Virus record (IMG/VR): IMGVR_UViG_3300008339_000396
Coordinates: 1 to 26,974 of that record
Direction: 5' to 3' (one strand)
DNA length: 26,974 nt
From: a virus
This document shows positions 13,544-20,449 of the stretch, in pieces; position 1 is the first letter of the stretch; every line of letters begins with the position of its first letter. The notes beneath the pieces were generated by a model. It was not told the DNA's origin and did not search any database. It worked only from the letters and a program-made list of their open reading frames with translations. The position numbers and the translations under genes are program-made.

Positions 13544-13574
13544 TTGTAAATTCAAAAAATGATTATTATATTTG
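13544..13574 (+). promoter_or_regulatory. Bacteroidetes-type promoter for the lipoprotein block
   Basis: TTG 13544-13546, 20-base spacer, TATATTTG 13567-13574. The ATG at 13590 is 15 bases downstream. One of the best matches in the window. Confidence 0.75.
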
Positions 13575-13589
13575 TAAAAAAATAATCAT

Positions 13590-13868
13590 ATGAAAAAAAT
13601 ATTAATCTTCAGTTTAATTTTAACATCTTGTAAAACTCAAGATATTGTTCAGTACGAAAAAAACAAATCAGTAGTCGTGAGTTGGGAAACCAATAGTCAA
13701 ACTTTTGATGTTTATAGATCTGATTCGTTGGTAGTACAGAAAATACCTTGTGATGGCATCAATCAATTAACCTTACATAATTATGACCAAGGTGACTATA
13801 AATTCATTTTCAAAAATGATGGTGTTGTTACTGAAGAAAAACTAATTAAAATTGTTGATAAAAAATAA
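13590..13868 (+). CDS. Small lipoprotein
   Basis: 92 residues. Signal peptide MKKILIFSLILTSC, where LTSC is a short lipobox; C14 would be lipidated. The mature part resembles a small Ig-like beta domain (VVVSWETNSQTFDVYRSDSL... LHNYDQGDYKFIFKNDGVVTEEKLIKIV). Anchored to inner or outer membrane on the periplasmic side. First gene after a strong promoter. Phage lipoproteins often act in superinfection exclusion; that role is only a guess here. Confidence 0.75.
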   Translation: MKKILIFSLILTSCKTQDIVQYEKNKSVVVSWETNSQTFDVYRSDSLVVQKIPCDGINQLTLHNYDQGDYKFIFKNDGVVTEEKLIKIVDKK

Positions 13869-13869
13869 T

Positions 13870-14130
13870 ATGGAAATAGAAAAATTTGAAGAAGCAAAAA
13901 AAATCAAGGAAGAACTTGATAGGTTTGAAATACAAAAACGTAAATTGGAAGAAGCTTTTAAATCTTGTTCTTTGGGTGTGACAATTGGTTATTCATATGG
14001 TGGAACCTTCCCAAGAAAAGGTGAGGTAAGTCTTTATAATAAAGACGCAATTAAAGAAATGATTTGTAGAGAACTACGAAGTTTAGAAGAGCAAATTGAT
14101 TTAGTAAAAGAAGAATTTGAAAAATTATAG
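13870..14130 (+). CDS. Small coiled-coil protein
   Basis: 86 residues from ATG 13870. Helical N- and C-terminal segments (EKFEEAKKIKEELDRFEIQKRKLEEAF; CRELRSLEEQIDLVKEEFEKL) flank a short strand-turn (VTIGYSYGGTFPRKG). It probably folds as an antiparallel coiled coil. Starts one base after the lipoprotein stop. Function unknown. Confidence 0.6.
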   Translation: MEIEKFEEAKKIKEELDRFEIQKRKLEEAFKSCSLGVTIGYSYGGTFPRKGEVSLYNKDAIKEMICRELRSLEEQIDLVKEEFEKL

Positions 14131-14131
14131 T

Positions 14132-14311
14132 ATGGAACAGAACCCTATAGAATTTATTAAGGAAAAAATTGAACTTGATGGAGACACCGATTTTTTACAT
14201 ATTAATTGGGACAAGTTTTATGATATTATAGAACAAGCCTATTTGATGGATATAAAAAGAATGGAATCCCTTAAAGATTTTGATACTTGGAAAGAATGGA
14301 AAAACTCATAA
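14132..14311 (+). CDS. Small phage protein, unknown
   Basis: 59 residues from ATG 14132. Acidic and helical (NPIEFIKEKIELDGDTDFLHINWDKFYDIIEQAYLMDI). It starts one base after the previous stop. No motif recognised. Confidence 0.55.
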   Translation: MEQNPIEFIKEKIELDGDTDFLHINWDKFYDIIEQAYLMDIKRMESLKDFDTWKEWKNS

Positions 14312-14315
14312 TGAT

Positions 14316-14591
14316 ATGTATAGAATTAAAATAGAAGAAAGTAACAACGGAGAAAAACGTTATATACCACAAGTTGGAACAAATAAATTGAGAACTGGTA
14401 GGGTTGTTTGGTTGGGTACCAAATGGGAGAATATAATTACACATCACAATCGTTATACAACATCAAATGGTATAACAGAATTACATAATACCGAACAAGA
14501 AGCTCTTAATGTAATTGAATCGTTTAAGAAAAGTGTTTTAGAAGAAGATGGTAACAAAGTTAAATTCACAACATATAAAATGATTGATTGA
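14316..14591 (+). CDS. Small phage protein, unknown
   Basis: 91 residues from ATG 14316; the earlier in-frame start at 14280 lies inside the upstream gene. It contains YRIKIEESNNGEKRYIPQVG and TEQEALNVIESFKKSV, the strand-then-helix layout of small alpha/beta phage proteins. Function unknown. Confidence 0.6.
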   Translation: MYRIKIEESNNGEKRYIPQVGTNKLRTGRVVWLGTKWENIITHHNRYTTSNGITELHNTEQEALNVIESFKKSVLEEDGNKVKFTTYKMID

Positions 14592-14592
14592 T

Positions 14593-14853
14593 ATGAGTTA
14601 TAAAGTAAAACATATAGGTGAAGGTAAATTTGAAGCAACACTTGATAATGGTGAAACAAAAGAAGTTGGAAAGAATATTATAGGGATGATTAGATATACT
14701 TATTTTGCAGATTTTAAATTACCACCAGTTAATTGGGAAATCACACAAAAACAATTATTGGAGGACTATCAGCCAAAAGTAATGAAAGACATTATGGAAG
14801 GTAAAATACTATATGGTAAACACGAATTTGGACAAACAGATTGGATTGAATAA
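14593..14853 (+). CDS. Small phage protein, unknown
   Basis: 86 residues from ATG 14593. The N-terminus looks like a small beta barrel (YKVKHIGEGKFEATLDNGETKEVGKN). It is followed by a segment with PPVNWEITQKQLLEDYQ and an acidic aromatic end (FGQTDWIE). It starts one base after the previous stop. No recognised family. Confidence 0.6.
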   Translation: MSYKVKHIGEGKFEATLDNGETKEVGKNIIGMIRYTYFADFKLPPVNWEITQKQLLEDYQPKVMKDIMEGKILYGKHEFGQTDWIE

Positions 14854-14864
14854 AATTAAATAAT

Positions 14865-15083
14865 ATGAACGCACAAGAAGCAAGAAAGATGGCCGAGGAG
14901 TTTGAGTGGACTCCTGAGATAGACGAAACCATAGAGTTGATTAAGAAATCCGCAAACAGAGGAGAGTTCTCAACAACAACAAATAGAATGAAACCATCAA
15001 CACAGAGGTATCTTGAAAGAGTGGGGTATAAAGTTCGGTGGCATGATGTTCAAAGAGACGGTTATTGGGAAGTAAGTTGGTAA
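14865..15083 (+). CDS. Conserved small phage protein (EAR...GEFS...GYKV pattern)
   Basis: 72 residues. MNAQEARKMAEEF, IELIKKSANRGEFSTTTN, QRYLERVGYKVRWHDVQRDGYWEVSW: a helix-helix-strand-strand layout that recurs in many small phage proteins of Bacteroidetes and other hosts. No function has been assigned. The C-terminal WEVSW strand ends the fold. Confidence 0.7.
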   Translation: MNAQEARKMAEEFEWTPEIDETIELIKKSANRGEFSTTTNRMKPSTQRYLERVGYKVRWHDVQRDGYWEVSW

Positions 15084-15093
15084 AAAAAAGATT

Positions 15094-15321
15094 ATGAGTG
15101 AACAAATTAAAATAGAAATTTCCTTTACTATGGAGGAAATGGAGAACTTCCTTTTATACAACTACCCAACAAATTATCACTGGAAAGATAGGGTTAAGAA
15201 AGATGTAATGGTGTACGGTAACGATATTGTTGTTGAAGACATAAAAGAAGAGTTTGTTAAGTGTTTCAAGGAAACATTATTGAGTCAAAGACTTAATTCA
15301 AGACCATCAATATACAAATAA
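15094..15321 (+). CDS. Small phage protein, unknown
   Basis: 75 residues. IKIEISFTMEEMENFLLYNYP is a strand and helix, then YHWKDRVKKDVMVYGNDIVVEDIKEEFVKCFKETLL. Predicted alpha/beta with a basic patch. Ten bases after the previous gene. No recognised motif. Confidence 0.55.
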   Translation: MSEQIKIEISFTMEEMENFLLYNYPTNYHWKDRVKKDVMVYGNDIVVEDIKEEFVKCFKETLLSQRLNSRPSIYK

Positions 15322-15329
15322 AATAAAAG

Positions 15330-15512
15330 ATGAATAAAGAAACAAAATTTAAAGTGGGAGACAAGGCTCACAAACCAAAAGGTTATAAATTTCCTTGTAC
15401 AATTGTAGGTGTATTTGAAACTATTGTTGGTGAAGTACGGGTGATTGGTGAAATGGATGAATATGGATTATTACATATTTTTAACGAAAATCAATTGGAA
15501 CATTATGAATAA
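15330..15512 (+). CDS. Small SH3-like protein, copy A of a recent duplication
   Basis: 60 residues. FKVGDKAHKPKGYKFPCTIVGVFETIVGEVRVIGEMDEYGLLHIFNENQLE is a five-strand barrel of the KOW/SH3-like kind that is frequent in phages. The gene at 16348 encodes nearly the same protein; the first 77 bases are identical and only a handful of substitutions follow. It overlaps the next gene by 8 bases. Probably binds nucleic acid or a protein; no direct evidence. Confidence 0.75.
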   Translation: MNKETKFKVGDKAHKPKGYKFPCTIVGVFETIVGEVRVIGEMDEYGLLHIFNENQLEHYE

Positions 15513-15864
15513 AGAACAACAAGAATTATTGGACGAATGTTATAAAAACTATTGGGGGAAAGTGTCTGTTAATAATGAAGAAGATTGTTTAGTTAAACAA
15601 GAAGAAGGATCACTTCTAAAAGAAGTAAGAGTTCTTTATCAACAAGAATTTATCAACAAATGTAAAACTGATATTGAGTTCTCTGAAAAGTGGGGATTAA
15701 AGATTGAAGAACGAGAGCTGAGTTTGGAAGAGAGATGTGGTATTCAAATAAACAGAAATGATTATCAATCATACTACACAAAAGATGAGTTAGATGAAAA
15801 TAACATTCCAACCAAACTAATCACAGTTAATTATAAAAACGAAAAAATAGAAGTTTATGAGTAA
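15505..15864 (+). CDS. Acidic helical phage protein, unknown
   Basis: 119 residues from ATG 15505; the longer reading from 15445 lies within the SH3-like gene and is rejected. Predominantly acidic helix (EQQELLDECYKNYWGKVS; LKIEERELSLEERCGIQINRN), then a short beta end (TKLITVNYKNEKIEVYE). Overlaps both neighbours by 8 bases. No recognised family. Confidence 0.6.
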   Translation: MNKEQQELLDECYKNYWGKVSVNNEEDCLVKQEEGSLLKEVRVLYQQEFINKCKTDIEFSEKWGLKIEERELSLEERCGIQINRNDYQSYYTKDELDENNIPTKLITVNYKNEKIEVYE

Positions 15865-16135
15865 AACAAGAGAAAAATTATTGAATGCAAATAAGTATTG
15901 TCACATCTATGTGGATGATGACGGGATAACTAATTATCACGATACTGAAACAAATGAGACTTATAGGGTTATACCTGACAAAGGAGCATTAGGTTTTTAT
16001 TTGGAATATTTTAAAGATGGTGTATTAAAAGCAAGAAATTCACTTGAATTTAAAGAACTTAAAATACTTGCAAATCTTGCTGGGAGTAATTATTTACTGA
16101 ATAATTTAATTGGTGGAGAACTTAAATCAGAGTAA
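15857..16135 (+). CDS. Small phage protein, unknown
   Basis: 92 residues. HIYVDDDGITNYHDTETNETYRVIPDKGALGFYLEYFKDG is probably a beta sheet, followed by two helices (SLEFKELKILANLAGSNYLLNNLI). Overlaps the previous gene by 8 bases and precedes the next by one. Function unknown. Confidence 0.55.
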   Translation: MSKTREKLLNANKYCHIYVDDDGITNYHDTETNETYRVIPDKGALGFYLEYFKDGVLKARNSLEFKELKILANLAGSNYLLNNLIGGELKSE

Positions 16136-16136
16136 T

Positions 16137-16319
16137 ATGAGTTGGAAGAAAACAATTAAAGAAGTAAAAGTAGGTGATTCTGTGGAGAATAACCGAAATG
16201 GTAAAGGTATGGTAATTGCAAAAACCGCAAGAACTGTTACGGTATTATTTGAAAATGGTAACAAAGTTAAAAACAGTTATAAATACTCTGATGATTATTT
16301 CTGGGAAACAGATTTTTAA
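16137..16319 (+). CDS. Small SH3/KOW-like protein
   Basis: 60 residues from ATG 16137. KEVKVGDSVENNRNGKGMVIAKTARTVTVLFENGNKVKNSYKY has the alternating short strands and VGD / GxGMV turn of KOW-like barrels. It is distinct in sequence from the duplicated SH3-like genes on either side. Basic; nucleic-acid binding is plausible. Confidence 0.6.
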   Translation: MSWKKTIKEVKVGDSVENNRNGKGMVIAKTARTVTVLFENGNKVKNSYKYSDDYFWETDF

Positions 16320-16347
16320 ACAAAAACAAAGATTAAAAAATTAAAAG

Positions 16348-16569
16348 ATGAATAAAGAAACAAAATTTAAAGTGGGAGACAAGGCTCACAAACCAAAAGG
16401 TTATAAATTTCCTTGTACAATTGTGGGTGTATTTGAAACAATTGCTGGTGAAGTCCGGGTGATTGGTGAAATGGATGAATACGGATTATTACATATTTTT
16501 AACGAAGACCAATTGGAAAAAGTTCCACAACAAACAAATGGTGAAGTTAAAACAAAGTGGGATTTATGA
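16348..16569 (+). CDS. Small SH3-like protein, copy B of a recent duplication
   Basis: 73 residues. Nearly identical to the 15330 gene up to residue 55 (differences such as V to A at residue 33 and NEN to NED), but with a different, longer C-terminus (KVPQQTNGEVKTKWDL). Its stop codon overlaps the thyA start (ATGA), so thyA translation is coupled to it. Confidence 0.75.
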   Translation: MNKETKFKVGDKAHKPKGYKFPCTIVGVFETIAGEVRVIGEMDEYGLLHIFNEDQLEKVPQQTNGEVKTKWDL

Positions 16570-17396
16570 GTAAAGCCGACAAATATTATATTCAAAACAT
16601 CCAAAAAATTATGGAAGAAGGTTCTTGGGATGAAAATCCAAGACCAAAATACGAGGATGGAACACCGGCAAACTCAAAATTTATTACAGGAGTTTTTGAA
16701 GAGTATGACATATCAAAAGAAGAGTTTCCAATTCCGACATTAAGAAATACCGCAATTAAAACCGGTATTAAAGAAATTTTATGGATATATCAAAAACAAA
16801 CTTCATCATTGAGAGTTGCTCGTGAAATGGGTATTAACTGGTGGGAAGAATGGAATATTGGTGACGATACAATCGGACAAAGATATGGTGCAACAATTGG
16901 AAGATACAATCTAATTGATAGATTATTAGTAGGTTTAATTGATGATCCGTTTGGTAGAAGACATATCATCAATATGTTTCAGTATCAAGATTTATTTGAA
17001 ACAAAAGGTTTATTTCCTTGCGCATACGAAATACTATTCTCGGTAAGAAAAAATAACGGAGAATTAACTCTTGATATGACACTAATCCAACGCAGCAACG
17101 ATTATTTAGTTGCTGGTTATATTAACAAAATTCAATATACAGCACTTTTAATGATGGTTGCGGGACATTGTGACTATAAAGTTGGTAAGTTTTGTCATTT
17201 GGTTCAGAACCTACATATATACGATAGACATTTTGTTGGTGTTTCAGAATTATTAAACAAGGAACCATTAGACACACAACCAAAGTTAATTTTAAAAGAG
17301 AATAAAAACTTCTACGACTACACAATTGATGATTTTGAGATTACCGGAATTGACAGTATAACTAAAATAAATTCAAAATTAGAGTTGGCAATTTAG
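16566..17396 (+). CDS. thyA: Thymidylate synthase
   Basis: Makes dTMP from dUMP with methylene-tetrahydrofolate, supplying dTTP for phage replication. 276 residues from ATG 16566; the in-frame GTG at 16557 is less likely because ATG-A overlaps the upstream stop. Family residues are all visible: RR at 131-132 (phosphate binding from the other subunit), catalytic C152 in GLFPCAYE, QRSND at 175-179, N187, and HIYDRH at 217-222 (H and Y for the sugar). Length is close to bacterial ThyA. The gene is uninterrupted. A GIY-YIG homing endonuclease gene starts 64 bases after its stop; in phage T4 the equivalent gene, td, hosts an intron with the GIY-YIG enzyme I-TevI. Confidence 0.97.
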   Translation: MSKADKYYIQNIQKIMEEGSWDENPRPKYEDGTPANSKFITGVFEEYDISKEEFPIPTLRNTAIKTGIKEILWIYQKQTSSLRVAREMGINWWEEWNIGDDTIGQRYGATIGRYNLIDRLLVGLIDDPFGRRHIINMFQYQDLFETKGLFPCAYEILFSVRKNNGELTLDMTLIQRSNDYLVAGYINKIQYTALLMMVAGHCDYKVGKFCHLVQNLHIYDRHFVGVSELLNKEPLDTQPKLILKENKNFYDYTIDDFEITGIDSITKINSKLELAI

Positions 17397-17404
17397 GTTT
17401 TTTT

Positions 17405-17460
17405 AGGACTACCATTTAACTTTTTATCTTTTGTAGATATTTATATTAAAAGGTAGTCCT
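17405..17460 (+). promoter_or_regulatory. RBS-sequestering hairpin with possible internal promoter, controlling the homing endonuclease
   Basis: AGGACTACCATTTAA (17405-17419) and TTAAAAGGTAGTCCT (17446-17460) are inverted repeats, 15 bases with one mismatch. The right arm contains AAAAGG, a Shine-Dalgarno 7 bases from the ATG that immediately follows the arm. The 26-base loop has TATCTTTTG, one base longer than the TAnnTTTG box. A read-through thyA transcript would fold and hide the RBS. A transcript started in the loop would lack the left arm and be translatable. This mirrors the control of T4 I-TevI and mobE. Confidence 0.7.
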
Positions 17461-18195
17461 ATGGTTGGTATTTATAGAATAAAAAATTTGGTAAATGGAA
17501 AGATTTATTATGGTTCGTCAAAAGACATTAAAAAAAGATGGAGAACACATAAAAATAAATTAAACAATGGAAAACATCATAATTCACCATTGCTTAACGC
17601 TTGGAACAAATACGGGGAAGAAAATTTTATTTTTGAAATTATTGAACTGTGTGATGAAAAAATTTTACTTGAAAGAGAACAACATTATTTAGATTTAAAA
17701 CCAGAATATAATATCGGAATTAAATCTAGTGGTGGTGACAACATAACAAAAAATCCAAATAAAAAAGATATTATTCGTAGAATTACAGAATCAATTAAAA
17801 AAAGATACAAATTGATGACAGACGAAGAAAAAAAAGAAATGTTTTCATTACCTATGGATAAGAATCCTAATTGGAAAGGTGGTATTAGTTATAAATATTG
17901 CGAATGTGGTGTAAAAATTAAACCAATAAATGATACTTGTTATAAATGTAGACCCAGAAGTGAAGATAAAAATCCATTTTTTGGTAAACAACACTCCGAG
18001 GAAACAAAAAAGAAATTAAGTGAAGGTAAGAAAGGAAAATATCACGGAGAACAAAATATACCTATAATAATTGATGATGTTGAATACAGATCGGCTGGTG
18101 AAGCATCCAAAACACTTAATATCCCAATGGTTACGATAAGGTGGAGAGTAATTAGTAAAAACAAAAAGTTTGAAAATTACAAATATAAAGAGTAA
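17461..18195 (+). CDS. Free-standing GIY-YIG homing endonuclease
   Basis: Cuts a homologous phage lacking the gene and so spreads itself. 244 residues. The catalytic GIY-YIG domain (1-90) has GIY (3-5), IYYG (15-18, for YIG), R26 and E71 or E73, which match the I-TevI catalytic Arg/Glu positions. A linker follows with a four-Cys zinc finger (C147, C149, C160, C163). There are NUMOD3-type DNA-binding motifs (NPNWKGG; NPFFGKQHSEETKKKLSEGKKG at 171-192) and a C-terminal HTH/NUMOD1-like segment (EYRSAGEASKTLNIPMVTIRWRV). The gene is intact. Its start abuts the hairpin at 17405-17460. Confidence 0.95.
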   Translation: MVGIYRIKNLVNGKIYYGSSKDIKKRWRTHKNKLNNGKHHNSPLLNAWNKYGEENFIFEIIELCDEKILLEREQHYLDLKPEYNIGIKSSGGDNITKNPNKKDIIRRITESIKKRYKLMTDEEKKEMFSLPMDKNPNWKGGISYKYCECGVKIKPINDTCYKCRPRSEDKNPFFGKQHSEETKKKLSEGKKGKYHGEQNIPIIIDDVEYRSAGEASKTLNIPMVTIRWRVISKNKKFENYKYKE

Positions 18196-18247
18196 GGGTT
18201 TACCCCCAATTTAACCAGAAGGTCTTTTCAAATCAAAATAGATTGTT

Positions 18248-18255
18248 TAAGTTTG
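18248..18255 (+). promoter_or_regulatory. -7 box TAAGTTTG
   Basis: Matches TAnnTTTG, 27 bases upstream of the ATG at 18283. No clear -33 TTG. It would restart transcription after the homing endonuclease. Confidence 0.45.
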
Positions 18256-18282
18256 TATAAGAAATTTAAAAAAAAGTAGAAT

Positions 18283-18570
18283 ATGAAAACAACAGTAGAA
18301 TGGTTTGTAATAGAATTAAGAAAACTAATTAAAGAATCAGAACTTAGTGATATGAGACCAAGTGAGTTTGATGCTAAAGAAGTGATGCTTATAGAACAAG
18401 CCAAAGAAATGGAAGAACAAGAACAAAAATCATTGTTAGAATGGATTAGAGATAATGCAGTTGAAGTAAGAGAAGGGTGGCATTGTGTAGGGCAGTATCC
18501 AGATAAAACATATACTGACGAAGAGATAATTGAAGTGTATCAAAAACAAAAAACCTTTAAATCAGAATAG
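18283..18570 (+). CDS. Conserved small phage protein (TVEWFVIEL family)
   Basis: 95 residues. MKTTVEWFVIELRKL..., IEQAKEMEEQE and the C-terminal KTYTDEEIIEVYQ form a pattern that recurs, often in several copies, in phages of Bacteroidetes; no function is known. The insert between the two blocks (LLEWIRDNAVEVREGWHCVGQYPD) is less usual. Mainly helical and acidic. Confidence 0.8.
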   Translation: MKTTVEWFVIELRKLIKESELSDMRPSEFDAKEVMLIEQAKEMEEQEQKSLLEWIRDNAVEVREGWHCVGQYPDKTYTDEEIIEVYQKQKTFKSE

Positions 18571-18571
18571 A

Positions 18572-18886
18572 ATGGAAGGAAAATACTTAATAACAACAGA
18601 CAAGTGGTTTACTGCGCCAGACGGTTTTTCGTATCAAGCAGTTTGGGGTGATGTTAAAATCGTGGAGGATTCGGTCCTTGGAGTTAAGACCAACAGAAAT
18701 AGTGCCAATTGGTATGCTGTTGTTGGTGGAAATGGTAAAGAAATTATAATTGCAGGATGTCAAATACATTATGCCGTTAAATCTGAATATAAACCATACA
18801 CTGGTAGAGTAAGGGATTGGCATACAGCAGACAACGGAAGTGTTGTTGAGAATGAAAGACCAACAAAAATTTATATTGCCGAATAA
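18572..18886 (+). CDS. Conserved phage protein, unknown
   Basis: 104 residues from ATG 18572. GKYLITTDKWFTAPDGFSYQAVWGDVKIVEDSVLG, NSANWYAVVG, IIIAGCQIHYAVKSE and the C-terminal PTKIYIAE match a recurring small phage protein with a beta-rich fold. Starts one base after the preceding stop and one base before the next gene. Function unknown. Confidence 0.8.
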   Translation: MEGKYLITTDKWFTAPDGFSYQAVWGDVKIVEDSVLGVKTNRNSANWYAVVGGNGKEIIIAGCQIHYAVKSEYKPYTGRVRDWHTADNGSVVENERPTKIYIAE

Positions 18887-18887
18887 T

Positions 18888-19067
18888 ATGGAAGAAGATT
18901 ATACATTTAAATCAATAAAACCCCCCACATATGCTGGAGGTTATAGATTAGGTAAACTTGAAACTAACTATACTCAATTTAATATGACCCATAAACCAAA
19001 TTGGTTTCACAGACAAATGATGAGAATATTTTTTGGTTGGTATTGGTTTGATAATGGTGTAAAATAG
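18888..19067 (+). CDS. Small aromatic-rich phage protein
   Basis: 59 residues from ATG 18888. The C-terminal motif KPNWFHRQMMRIFFGWYWFDNG is amphipathic and could lie on a membrane surface; the N-terminal half is polar (YTFKSIKPPTYAGGYRLGKLE). Function unknown. Confidence 0.6.
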   Translation: MEEDYTFKSIKPPTYAGGYRLGKLETNYTQFNMTHKPNWFHRQMMRIFFGWYWFDNGVK

Positions 19068-19109
19068 TTTTAACAAAAACAGATAAAATTGTAAAAAGTA
19101 ATTAAAGTT

Positions 19110-19286
19110 ATGGACATAAAAAACTTACCACCAACAGAACTCATCGCCCTTAAAAAATACTTTGAAAGTAGGTATGAAAAATTGGACCCAAAATATTGGG
19201 ATAAACAAAAAGATGCGATAGAGGTTGTCAAAAAAATTGAGACAATATTAGATAAAATGGGTAAAAGAATAATAACTGATTTATGA
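19110..19286 (+). CDS. Small helical protein, unknown
   Basis: 58 residues, below the size usually reported. LPPTELIALKKYFESRYEKLDPKYWDKQKDAIEVVKKIETIL is two helices. Its stop overlaps the next start (ATGA), which supports translation. Function unknown. Confidence 0.6.
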   Translation: MDIKNLPPTELIALKKYFESRYEKLDPKYWDKQKDAIEVVKKIETILDKMGKRIITDL

Positions 19287-19564
19287 AATTAGGAAAACAA
19301 ACATTAATTGACAATGACTATTGGGAAAGTGGCGAATGGAAACAACCGCCGGTAAAAATAAAACACGGAGATTTGGTGGACATTAAATGCGAAAACTACC
19401 CAATTATGCTTGGAAGATATATTGGTAAAGGTATGGGTGTCGTAGAATTACATAATTATTCAACTGGAACTAGTTACCATATCGGTAAAGTTGTATCAAG
19501 AGGTTTAGACAGAAATCCACGTCTAATATCGGATGAAAAATTATTTGAATTTATAAAAGATTAA
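19283..19564 (+). CDS. Small beta-rich phage protein
   Basis: 93 residues. VKIKHGDLVDIKCENYPIMLGRYIGKGMGVVELHNYSTG suggests an SH3-like barrel, with a helical end (DEKLFEFIKD). Coupled to the upstream gene by ATGA. No recognised family. Confidence 0.6.
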   Translation: MKLGKQTLIDNDYWESGEWKQPPVKIKHGDLVDIKCENYPIMLGRYIGKGMGVVELHNYSTGTSYHIGKVVSRGLDRNPRLISDEKLFEFIKD

Positions 19565-19576
19565 AAATTATTAAAA

Positions 19577-19888
19577 ATGAAATTAGGAGAATTCATAGAA
19601 AAATTTAGTCATAATAATTTGATTAGATTACATTACAAGGAAAAAGGTGGAAACCGACTTGTATTGGAAGATTGGAATGATGTGTCAATGGACTGGGAAG
19701 TTAATAAACAAAAAGGAAAGTTCAGACATTATGTAAATAATGAAGTATTGAGCCTTGCCAGTATTTACTTTCCACCAGGAATGAACCATCGTTATCCGGA
19801 AGCAATCAATATTGTAATTGAAGAATTGGAAAATCAACCTATGATTGATGAGGTTGAAGATGAAATAAATTATGAATCAGCAGGATAA
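19577..19888 (+). CDS. Small phage protein, unknown
   Basis: 103 residues. LGEFIEKFSHNNLIRLHYKEKGG resembles the start of many small phage proteins that begin with KLGEFI...S.N.LIRL. The middle contains DWEVNKQKGKFRHYVNNEVLSLASIYFP and the acidic C-terminus (EDEINYES). Stop and next start share a base (TAATG). Function unknown. Confidence 0.65.
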   Translation: MKLGEFIEKFSHNNLIRLHYKEKGGNRLVLEDWNDVSMDWEVNKQKGKFRHYVNNEVLSLASIYFPPGMNHRYPEAINIVIEELENQPMIDEVEDEINYESAG

Positions 19889-20445
19889 TGAAAGACATAG
19901 GTTTAGAAATAACAAAAGAAGAGATCCAAGAAATTGAAAGATTAACCGGAGGAAAAATTGGGACACACACATTTGGACCAAACAACGAATACACATTAGA
20001 AAATTCATTCTTATCACTTGATGGGACATACATTGGTAGTATGGACGAAGCAAGATGGTACGTGAAAAACAAAATGATGGTAGATGAAAAATACCCACAT
20101 GGAGTTGCCGCAGTTATTACCGAAGAAACATATGGAACCGATAAACCTGTTATTGAAGGAATGTATGGGTATACGCATAGAGGAGGAAATCTATTTAAAA
20201 TTGGTGATAGGTTGTTTGATGAAAAATACAAACCAACCAAAGAAGATTATCCTAAAGATGAATGGAATGAATATGAAACCAGATTTAAAGAACTTTATGA
20301 GTCAGAAGATGAACTTGGAAAAAGATGGATGGATGCTGACGGAATATCATATGTGATACCTTATAAATTAAGAGGTTCAAGAATCATTGAAACAATGGAA
20401 GATGCGTTTGAAGCAGCCAAAAATATGTCAAATTATTTAAGTTAA
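19888..20445 (+). CDS. Acidic phage protein, unknown
   Basis: 185 residues. Alternating helices and strands; KYPHGVAAVITEETYGTDKPVIEGMYGYTHRGGNLFKIG is a glycine-rich beta section. The C-terminal half is acidic (KPTKEDYPKDEWNEYETRFKELYESEDE), ending in a helix. No catalytic motif is seen. One base overlap upstream and a 4-base gap to the 2H phosphoesterase. Confidence 0.6.
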   Translation: MKDIGLEITKEEIQEIERLTGGKIGTHTFGPNNEYTLENSFLSLDGTYIGSMDEARWYVKNKMMVDEKYPHGVAAVITEETYGTDKPVIEGMYGYTHRGGNLFKIGDRLFDEKYKPTKEDYPKDEWNEYETRFKELYESEDELGKRWMDADGISYVIPYKLRGSRIIETMEDAFEAAKNMSNYLS

Positions 20446-20449
20446 TATT

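Noticed and set aside
16557-16565. GTG start for ThyA
   Set aside because: The ATG at 16566 overlaps the upstream stop as ATGA, the coupling used throughout the window, and the three extra residues are not needed by the family.
18196-18282. GGGT-TTA-CCCC after the homing endonuclease as a terminator
   Set aside because: The stem is too short with a 3-base loop and no following T-run.
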